Positions 6,717-11,023 of a stretch of DNA of 11,023 nucleotides are shown here, piece by piece. Source of the DNA: Nitrososphaerales archaeon TH5896 (lineage in GTDB: Archaea; Thermoproteota; Nitrososphaeria; Nitrososphaerales; Nitrososphaeraceae); NCBI GenBank assembly GCA_014523625.1, contig JAATVP010000157.1, positions 1 through 11,023 of the forward strand, in the 5' to 3' direction. The translations under genes and the position numbers were made by a program. Position 1 is the stretch's first letter; each line of letters starts with the position of its first letter. The notes beneath the pieces were generated by a model. It was not told the DNA's origin. It ran no database searches and worked only from the letters and a program-made list of their open reading frames with translations.

Positions 6717-6983
6717 TCAAAATACTGTTTCTCTATTGATAGAGATCAGTTCATTCATTCTACTATGTATTTCTAAATAACGTTTTCCTTTTTCTGTAGT
6801 ACGATAGGTCTGAGCTCCTACCTCAAATTCCAATAGTTCACTTTCCCCCAGATCGGTTAAGTATTCTTCGAGTTTATTATACGATAAGTACGCTCGATAC
6901 ATAATCTTTGTCTTGGTAACTTTACTATGTCTTGCAATGTCAAGGATCATCGCATTTATTTCCGCTCTATCCCTGTTTTTCAT
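6717..6983 (-). CDS. small winged-helix DNA-binding protein
   Basis: The product has 88 residues from ATG 6981-6983 and starts MKNRDRAEINAMILDIARH. A helix-turn-helix follows (KVTKTKIMYRAYLSYNKLEE, recognition helix about 34-48), then a wing with TYRTTEKGKRYLEI. This is the compact archaeal winged-helix domain found in many copies in Thaumarchaeota, usually with 'R-x-EI-x-x-x-IL-x-IA' at the start and 'TTEKG' in the wing. These proteins act as dimeric transcription regulators in the cytosol; the target is unknown. A longer frame from GTG 7013 would add MFISNTRHIK, but the TATA-like box at 7004-7010 lies inside that extension, which favours the ATG as a leaderless start. It is convergent with the exchanger gene, 119 bases apart. 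Confidence 0.85.
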   Translation of the reverse strand: MKNRDRAEINAMILDIARHSKVTKTKIMYRAYLSYNKLEEYLTDLGESELLEFEVGAQTYRTTEKGKRYLEIHSRMNELISINRETVF

Positions 6984-7003
6984 TTTTATATGTCTAGTAT
7001 TAG

Positions 7004-7010
7004 AAATAAA
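7004..7010 (-). promoter_or_regulatory. TATA-like box of the winged-helix gene
   Basis: On the minus strand TTTATTT is centred about 24 bases above ATG 6983, suitable for a leaderless transcript. It decides the start codon because it overlaps the alternative GTG-initiated extension. Confidence 0.45.
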
Positions 7011-7138
7011 CACAAGTATTTAGGTAAATTTTAAGTAACTACTTAGAAATAAATCTGCTTTTAATGGTATATTTATTGAGGATAGATAATCTATAGAAGA
7101 AGAGTGTTATCTAGGATTAGAGCATCAGACATTTTTGA

Positions 7139-7246
7139 TTAGGCCACGCGTAATATTTTAGAGAATTCAGATAATTCTTCATTTGCAGAAAATACAATAA
7201 TTAAGTATAGGATAATATACTCGTCATTAATTCTCCTGAATTGCAC
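7139..7246 (-). CDS. 35-residue micro-ORF (speculative)
   Basis: GTG 7244-7246 opens 35 codons to TAA 7139-7141. The peptide begins MQFRRINDEYIILYLIIVFS and continues with NEELSEFSKILRVA. It has a basic N-terminus, a hydrophobic core (YIILYLIIVF) and an amphipathic end. It starts 20 bases after the stop of the unrecognised gene at 7267 on the same strand, so it could be a downstream cistron. Length and a GTG start make this a weak call. The remainder of 7014-7266 shows only A/T-rich sequence. Confidence 0.2.
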   Translation of the reverse strand: MQFRRINDEYIILYLIIVFSANEELSEFSKILRVA

Positions 7247-7266
7247 TAATCACCTAATCTTGTAGA

Positions 7267-7827
7267 TTAAAAGTGTACTAGTCTGAAGCTCTTATCCCTT
7301 CTCTCCTTCAAAAAGGTATCAATATCTCTGATTATATGTGAGCAATCAATCTTCGAACCACTCAGGTTGATAACATGAGTTGAACCCTTGCCATGCAAAT
7401 CTAAGGTCGTAATCAACCACATATTCAGATCTTCAGTTTTGAGCTTAAGTATGGATAGTATTTCATCGATCGTTGTCATATCTTTATCACTTCGAATAAA
7501 CTGTATAAGTATCGCATCATTGGGACTTCTTGACAATGTATGAAGATTAGGTATAACGAGGTCAACGGTAAGATGTGAAATTTTGACCTTTCTCTGGGAG
7601 GGAATAGTGCAAGCTGTTAGCATAAAGTGTAATAGGATCTCAAACATCGTAATCAAAGAATTGCTGTCCAATTTGTTGCTAAATTGTTCTGACGATCTAC
7701 TGAAGAGGCGTTGAATGTACTCATCGGCGATTTTTATATTCGAAATTACATCTGAGCGGATCTTTTGTTTTCCAATTTCATTTATGGCATCATATACTAC
7801 TGAAACCAGGTCTGCTTTATCGCTCAT
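7267..7827 (-). CDS. unrecognised cytosolic protein, possible degenerate nuclease-like fold
   Basis: The product has 186 residues from ATG 7825-7827. An ATG five codons earlier (7840-7842) would lie too close to the TATA-like box at 7854-7865, so the later start is preferred. I do not recognise the family. The N-terminal half is helical (DLVSVVYDAINEIGKQKI, then SLITMFEILLHFMLTA). The middle has two strand-like hydrophobic segments, HLTVDLVIP and DAILIQFIRS, whose order and spacing recall the D...E-x-K core of PD-(D/E)XK nucleases, with D89 kept but Gln (109) and Ile (111) where Glu and Lys would be. The C-terminus is a basic helix (IRDIDTFLKERRDKSF). There is no signal peptide and no membrane helix. 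The nuclease-like reading is inference and may be wrong. It faces small plus-strand ORFs across a shared A/T-rich promoter region. Confidence 0.65.
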   Translation of the reverse strand: MSDKADLVSVVYDAINEIGKQKIRSDVISNIKIADEYIQRLFSRSSEQFSNKLDSNSLITMFEILLHFMLTACTIPSQRKVKISHLTVDLVIPNLHTLSRSPNDAILIQFIRSDKDMTTIDEILSILKLKTEDLNMWLITTLDLHGKGSTHVINLSGSKIDCSHIIRDIDTFLKERRDKSFRLVHF

Positions 7828-7853
7828 ACACAAGTCTCTCATTTAGATGCGTG

Positions 7854-7865
7854 ATAAATAAATAT
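7854..7865. promoter_or_regulatory. A/T box possibly serving both directions
   Basis: ATAAATAAATAT. Read on the minus strand it is centred about 32 bases above ATG 7827; read on the plus strand it is centred about 24 bases before ATG 7883. It could therefore serve as the TATA element for both divergent frames. Confidence 0.35.
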
Positions 7866-7882
7866 GATGGTATTAGGCATTG

Positions 7883-8038
7883 ATGTCTGAATATACTTCA
7901 TTAAAGACATGGCAAGATTGGTTAGAGTTCTTATGTATGATATTGAAATGCGTACTTTATTTGTATGACAAACAATATTATTATTTGACCACTCGTGAAT
8001 CAATGATGGATAGGGCATATATATTTTCTAAGTGTTGA
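7883..8038 (+). CDS. 51-residue small ORF, unknown function
   Basis: ATG 7883-7885 to TGA 8036-8038. The peptide begins MSEYTSLKTWQDWLEFLCMI and continues with CVLYLYDK, a run of tyrosines (QYYYL) and a polar end finishing in FSKC. The WLEFLCMILKCVLYLY stretch is a marginal membrane or amphipathic helix. An A/T box at 7854-7865 has the right spacing for a leaderless mRNA. It lies between the divergent gene at 7827 and the small membrane ORF at 8112. No family is recognised. It could still be a chance frame. Confidence 0.35.
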   Translation: MSEYTSLKTWQDWLEFLCMILKCVLYLYDKQYYYLTTRESMMDRAYIFSKC

Positions 8039-8111
8039 TTATGTCATCAGCTAGTCAATGGGGTCGAAAATTATTCTATTATTGAATTTACAGTAGCAGC
8101 AGTATTATCGC

Positions 8112-8348
8112 ATGTTTCACAATCAACCATGTATCCAGATGATGGAAAAATGTGGTGAAGAACCACCGTCTCAAATCAACTTCCTCAAATACTGTGTAAT
8201 CTATTTACTAATAATAGGAATGTTTATCCTTGGACCCATTTTTACTCTAGACTTCAACAAATCATTGAACCAATCATGCATTAAATTTTGGGCCAAAGTA
8301 CCACTTGATTCAGAAAATGGCTCGCTTACAACAAACAAATACATTTAG
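8112..8348 (+). CDS. 78-residue single-pass membrane protein, unknown function
   Basis: ATG 8112-8114 to TAG 8346-8348. The N-terminal 26 residues are polar (MFHNQPCIQMMEKCGEEPPS). One clear membrane helix follows at about 28-45 (YCVIYLLIIGMFILGPIF), then a polar tail (residues 46-78) with one further Cys. ATGs at residues 10 and 11 are alternative starts; the A/T-rich stretch TTATTGAATTTA (8079-8090) lies about 27 bases above the first ATG. It is convergent with thiC, whose stop is 26 bases away, and is the only frame explaining this part. I recognise no family; hydrophobic helix placement is the main reason to accept it. Confidence 0.5.
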   Translation: MFHNQPCIQMMEKCGEEPPSQINFLKYCVIYLLIIGMFILGPIFTLDFNKSLNQSCIKFWAKVPLDSENGSLTTNKYI

Positions 8349-8374
8349 GAGGAATCAGGAAAATTGGAGGTGTT

Positions 8375-9712
8375 CTAATCATTAGGACCAGCCTTTTTTG
8401 TGATTACTTCCTCATTCCTACGTTGCTGTGGTAACATTATATATACGCAAGCTCCCCCACACATAGTGCAAGGGACATTATTGCCATCTAATTGACCTTG
8501 TCGTCTGTAATGTATCTTGGCAGCCTGTTCAGGGTCAATAGATAGTGCGATCTGCTTTTCCCAATTCAGAGTTCGCCGTGCTTCAGTGATCTCTTTGTCC
8601 CAATCAATAACTTTTTCACGCAGCTTCACAAGATCTCCTGCATGTGCGGCTATTCTATATGCTATTAGACCTTCCTTTACTTCGTCAACTGTAGGCAGAC
8701 CCAGGTGCTCTGCAGGCGTCAAGTAGCAAAGCAGATCAACACCTTCAGCAGCAGAAACAGCTGCTCCTATTGCGCTAGCGATGTGGTCATATCCGGCCGC
8801 TATATCAGTGACTAAAGGACCTAGAACGTAATAGGGAACATTTCCTATGAGTGATTTAGCTAGTCTGACATTTGCAGCAACTTCGTTCAGCGGAACGTGT
8901 CCTGGACCTTCGACCATGACTTGTATGTCTTCCTCATGGGCCTTCTTTGTTAGTCTTGATACATTCAACATCTCTTCAACTTGCAATTCATCATGGGAAT
9001 CTAGTATCGATCCAGGGCGTAAAGCATCGCCCAAGCTGAACGTCACATCATACTCCTTAGCAATTTCACAGAGATAGTCAAAGTGTTTGAAATAAGGATT
9101 CTCTTTGTCGTATCTTAACATCCATGCTGCAGTTATGGTACCTCCTTTGGATACTATCCCTCCATGTCTTTTCACCTCCAGTACCCTTTTTGCTAGCTCC
9201 TTTGTTATGCCAGAATGTATGGTAGTATAATCAACTCCATCTTTAACGTTCTTTTCAAACGCATTCAGGAAATCATCCTCTGTAATATTAAGAGGGTTTT
9301 TGTATTTCTGAACGCCATGTGCATATGCCTGATAGATCGGAACTGATCCAAAGGTTATTTTGGCTTCTTCTAATAGTCTCTCTCTGATTAGATCGAGATC
9401 ACCTCCATCTGACAAATCCATTATCGTATCTGCCCCGTGATTGACAGCAATTTTCGCCTTTGAGACCTCTTCATCAAGATCTTGGTACAAGGTCGATGTT
9501 CCAATATTCACATTCACTTTGGTCTTTAATCCATCTCCTATTCCAACAACTCGTACAGCTTCTTGCTTTCTGGCATGGTTTCTGGGGATGATAATACTTC
9601 CTCTGGCTATACCATGCATAAGGGCCTCAACACTTGTCCTTTCGTCATTTGCAACACGAATCATTTCGTCAGTTGCTTGACCCTTTCTAGCATAGCTCAT
9701 TTGGGTACCCAT
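8375..9712 (-). CDS. thiC: phosphomethylpyrimidine synthase ThiC
   Basis: The enzyme converts 5-aminoimidazole ribotide to HMP phosphate, the pyrimidine half of thiamine, by a radical SAM reaction. The product has 445 residues, the short archaeal/clostridial length without the N-terminal domain of the 600-residue E. coli form. Recognisable blocks are RNHARKQEAVRVVGIG, KVNVNIGTSTLYQDLDEE, ADTIMDLSDGGDLDLIR, VDYTTIHSGIT, SKGGTITAAWMLRY, SLGDALRPGSILDSHD, VEGPGHVPLNEV, YYVLGPLVTDIAAGYDHI and CYLTPAEHLGLP. The C-terminal cluster ligands are C415, C418 and C422, spaced C-x2-C-x3-C rather than the textbook C-x2-C-x4-C; the shorter spacing also occurs in the short ThiC class. The start ATG 9710-9712 is 28 bases below a clear TATA box; ATG 9698-9700 (residue 5) is possible. 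No TPP riboswitch is seen, as expected if the mRNA is leaderless. No other thi gene is adjacent. Confidence 0.97.
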   Translation of the reverse strand: MGTQMSYARKGQATDEMIRVANDERTSVEALMHGIARGSIIIPRNHARKQEAVRVVGIGDGLKTKVNVNIGTSTLYQDLDEEVSKAKIAVNHGADTIMDLSDGGDLDLIRERLLEEAKITFGSVPIYQAYAHGVQKYKNPLNITEDDFLNAFEKNVKDGVDYTTIHSGITKELAKRVLEVKRHGGIVSKGGTITAAWMLRYDKENPYFKHFDYLCEIAKEYDVTFSLGDALRPGSILDSHDELQVEEMLNVSRLTKKAHEEDIQVMVEGPGHVPLNEVAANVRLAKSLIGNVPYYVLGPLVTDIAAGYDHIASAIGAAVSAAEGVDLLCYLTPAEHLGLPTVDEVKEGLIAYRIAAHAGDLVKLREKVIDWDKEITEARRTLNWEKQIALSIDPEQAAKIHYRRQGQLDGNNVPCTMCGGACVYIMLPQQRRNEEVITKKAGPND

Positions 9713-9736
9713 AAAATCAGATTAGGCTTTCAATCA

Positions 9737-9744
9737 ATATATAG
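9737..9744 (-). promoter_or_regulatory. TATA box of thiC
   Basis: On the minus strand the sequence is CTATATAT, centred 28 bases above the A of ATG 9712. This is the best-placed core promoter in the window and predicts a leaderless thiC mRNA, which leaves no room for a 5' riboswitch. Confidence 0.6.
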
Positions 9745-10070
9745 ATAAGCCCCTCAAATTGCGAATAGGGGTCAAAGTTAGTCCAAGGTAATTGATTTAA
9801 TTGTCTTCAATAGATTAATATTCAATAACTTACGCAAAAATACAAGTAATTACATAATTTGATTAATGAGATTGTATTAGGATTAAAGTGGGCTAGACTA
9901 CATTGCTCTAGTCTTGCTAGGTTCAGGCCGTCAAGATCTAGAGATGTTCAGAGGGTGGCATTTCTAATGCGGTCATTTTGAAAGCCTTGTACCTAGATTA
10001 TTGTTTGTAATTGATGCAATATGTTACTATCTTAAAATATAATCCTAGTATTTGAGGATCGTTAGTGCTT
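9745..10070. other. intergenic stretch, nothing convincing found
   Basis: About 326 bases lie between thiC and the terminator of the repeat-protein gene. Both strands are broken by frequent stops; the longest ATG frames are only 12-13 codons. An imperfect small hairpin (AGACT...AGTCT, around 9894-9913) and a tRNA T-arm-like word (GTTCAGGCC, 9921-9929) are present without the rest of a tRNA. No direct repeats, riboswitch or CRISPR features were recognised. It may hold upstream regulatory sites for thiC. Confidence 0.4.
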
Positions 10071-10088
10071 AAAAAAAGATAAAAAGGC
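10071..10088 (-). terminator. T-rich terminator of the secreted repeat-protein gene
   Basis: On the minus strand, directly after the stop at 10092, the sequence is GCC followed by five T, ATC and seven T. Two T-runs immediately after a stop codon are a good archaeal U-tract terminator. Confidence 0.6.
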
Positions 10089-10091
10089 GCT

Positions 10092-11023
10092 CTAGGGTAA
10101 TGCTGCTAAACCGTCGCCTTGTGCTGGTGTTACTCCTGCTGGCGTTATCCCTATATTGTTAGTTCCTGCAGATGCTGCTGGGTCGCCAATCGTAGCGGAC
10201 TGCACTACTACACCGCGGATTGCAGTTGAGGACGATGTTGCTGCACTGCTAGTCGTCTCAACTTCAGCAGCTCCTGCGCTGCCACCATTGTGGTTGTTGT
10301 CATTGTGGTTGTTGTCATCTTTGTCATCCCCGCAATAGTCACCGTATTTGTCGTAGTCGCCATCCTTGTCATAGTCGCATTCGCAATAGTCGCCATCCTT
10401 GTCATAGCCGCCATCCTTTTCATAGTCGCCATCCTTGTCATAGTTGCAATTCTTGTGGTTGTCGTTGTGGTTGTTGTTACCATCATTGTGGTCGCCTTTG
10501 TGATCTTTCTTGTCATGTTTGTCATGATGCTTATCCTTGCAATCCTTGTCATGACTCTTGTCCTTGTGTTTGCCATCATGACGCTTGTCTTTGCAATCCT
10601 TGTCATGACTCTTGTCCTTGTGTTTGCCATCATGACGCTTGTCCTTCCAGTCAGGATCACCATTCTTCCAGTCAGGATCACCATTCTTCCACTCAAAATC
10701 TCCGCCACTGCCGCCTGGAGGAGTAAAACTAGTGGCACCGGTACTACTAGTGCCACCGATAAAGCTGGGACTGCCACCGTCGCCACTACTAATACTGCGA
10801 CTGGCGCCGCCACTTTCGCCACCTTCCCTACCGTCGCCACTGTCTTCGTTATTTCTGCTACCGGGGCCGCCACCGTCGCCACTGTCTTCGTTATTTCTGC
10901 TACCGGGGCCGCCACCGTCGCCACCGTCTTGTGCAAAAGAGACCTGTGAGGCTGTAGTAAGTCCGGGTACCAATCCACCTAATATCAACATCGCCGCTAA
11001 GGCTAGTGCATAATCTGACTTCA
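10092..11023 (-). CDS. secreted low-complexity Gly/Asp/His/Lys repeat protein (start codon one base outside window)
   Basis: About 310 residues end at TAG 10092-10094. Reading back past ATG 10989-10991, the frame stays open to the edge, where the last two bases give ?TG, presumably the true start. The N-terminus then reads x-KSDYALALAAMLILGGLV..., a Sec signal peptide with a likely cut after SFA (residue 31). With residue 1 at that codon, the mature protein has a Gly/Ser-rich part (33-109, two DGGGPGSRNNEDSG copies), WKNGDPD repeats (112-125), an 18-residue Lys/His/Asp repeat ending KDC (about 127-162), Asn/His-rich linkers, YDKDGDY repeats (195-230) and a Ser/Thr/Ala tail without a membrane helix. 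Asp-, His- and Cys-rich modules (six Cys) suggest cation binding at the cell surface or in the matrix; that is inference. No known domain is recognised. GC content is clearly higher than in neighbouring genes in the Gly-rich part. Confidence 0.8.
   Translation of the reverse strand, partial: KSDYALALAAMLILGGLVPGLTTASQVSFAQDGGDGGGPGSRNNEDSGDGGGPGSRNNEDSGDGREGGESGGASRSISSGDGGSPSFIGGTSSTGATSFTPPGGSGGDFEWKNGDPDWKNGDPDWKDKRHDGKHKDKSHDKDCKDKRHDGKHKDKSHDKDCKDKHHDKHDKKDHKGDHNDGNNNHNDNHKNCNYDKDGDYEKDGGYDKDGDYCECDYDKDGDYDKYGDYCGDDKDDNNHNDNNHNGGSAGAAEVETTSSAATSSSTAIRGVVVQSATIGDPAASAGTNNIGITPAGVTPAQGDGLAALP
10335..10442 (-). repeat. imperfect 18-bp tandem repeats encoding YDKDGDY modules
   Basis: The plus-strand unit is close to TCGCCATCCTTGTCATAG, repeated about six times with substitutions. 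It encodes DYDKDGDY-like hexads. The D-x-D-G-D pattern resembles the acidic loop of Ca2+-binding motifs but lacks EF-hand helices. Confidence 0.7.
10537..10644 (-). repeat. 54-bp tandem repeat, two copies
   Basis: Copies at 10537-10590 and 10591-10644 differ at only the last base. Each encodes 18 residues, DKRHDGKHKDKSHDKDCK in circular permutation, with four or more Lys, three His and one Cys. Near-identity at the DNA level shows recent duplication. A third, diverged partial copy (KDKHHDKHD) follows in the protein. Confidence 0.9.
10646..10687 (-). repeat. 21-bp tandem repeat, two copies plus a partial
   Basis: The plus-strand unit TCCAGTCAGGATCACCATTCT is exact at 10646-10666 and 10667-10687, with a decayed third copy after it. 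It encodes the seven-residue WKNGDPD. Confidence 0.85.
10831..10914 (-). repeat. 42-bp tandem repeat, two identical copies plus a partial
   Basis: 10831-10872 and 10873-10914 are identical base for base, and about 10 bases of a third copy follow. Each unit encodes 14 residues, DGGGPGSRNNEDSG in phase. Identity at synonymous sites points to very recent expansion or homogenisation. Confidence 0.92.

Noticed and set aside
6984..7013. GTG-initiated ten-residue extension of the winged-helix protein
   Set aside because: It would contain the TATA-like box, and family members start at the MKNRDR-type ATG.
9894..9935. tRNA-like T-arm word GTTCAGGCC and a weak hairpin
   Set aside because: Stem bases do not pair, position 58 is G instead of A, and no acceptor stem, D-arm or anticodon arm is found nearby.
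9713..10091. TPP riboswitch upstream of thiC
   Set aside because: The conserved CTGAGA and following pyrimidine-sensor motif were not found on the minus strand, and the promoter position leaves no leader.
10537..10914. Tandem repeats considered as a CRISPR array
   Set aside because: Units are multiples of three, directly adjacent without unique spacers, and in phase with one coding frame.
10290..10949. Long plus-strand frame rich in Val/Ile/Ala, looking like a membrane protein
   Set aside because: It is the complement of the Asp/His/Lys repeat gene (GAC/AAG codons read back as GTC/CTT). The minus frame has a signal peptide, stop and terminator, so the plus frame is a shadow.

Overview
The window reads as chromosome of an ammonia-oxidising archaeon (Thaumarchaeota / Nitrososphaeria), probably a soil-type Nitrososphaera or Nitrosocosmicus relative. 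The signs are an ESCRT-III/CdvB division protein, an SCP-x-type thiolase paired with a DUF35 zinc-ribbon/OB protein, an archaeal-length ThiC, a small winged-helix regulator of a type common in this group, and a secreted repeat protein with a thaumarchaeal-looking signal peptide. The DNA is AT-rich, Shine-Dalgarno sites are largely absent, and several starts sit about 24-28 bases below an archaeal TATA-like box, as expected for leaderless or short-leader mRNAs. The lineage is an inference from gene content.

Layout. 1-119: C-terminal end of a plus-strand gene, followed by a T-rich terminator and a short stretch with a possible gene remnant. 435-3288: two minus-strand genes, a CdvB/Snf7 protein and, downstream of it, a 705-residue HTH + ATP-cone + NrdD-like protein that has lost every catalytic feature of a ribonucleotide reductase. 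3467-5032: a thiolase-DUF35 pair in one reading frame, separated by a single TGA. 5363-6597: a plus-strand unit with an unlisted 47-residue membrane peptide followed by a Na+/Ca2+-exchanger-family antiporter. 6717-8348: a small winged-helix regulator, an unrecognised 186-residue protein and two small plus-strand ORFs. 8375-9712: thiC, with a well-placed TATA box. 10092-11023: a secreted, low-complexity Gly/Asp/His/Lys-rich protein built from several families of tandem repeats; its start codon lies one base beyond the window.

How the genes fit together. The thiolase and DUF35 protein very probably act as one complex in acetoacetyl-CoA metabolism (mevalonate pathway and/or the 3-hydroxypropionate/4-hydroxybutyrate cycle). 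The CdvB-regulator pair suggests, without proving, a link between nucleotide status and cell division. The antiporter and the secreted Asp/His-rich protein both point to cation handling, but they are about 3.5 kb apart and on opposite strands, so no operon joins them. The most distinctive object is the dead-reductase regulator at 435-2552. The best candidates for overlooked genes are the small ORFs at 5363-5506, 7883-8038 and 8112-8348.
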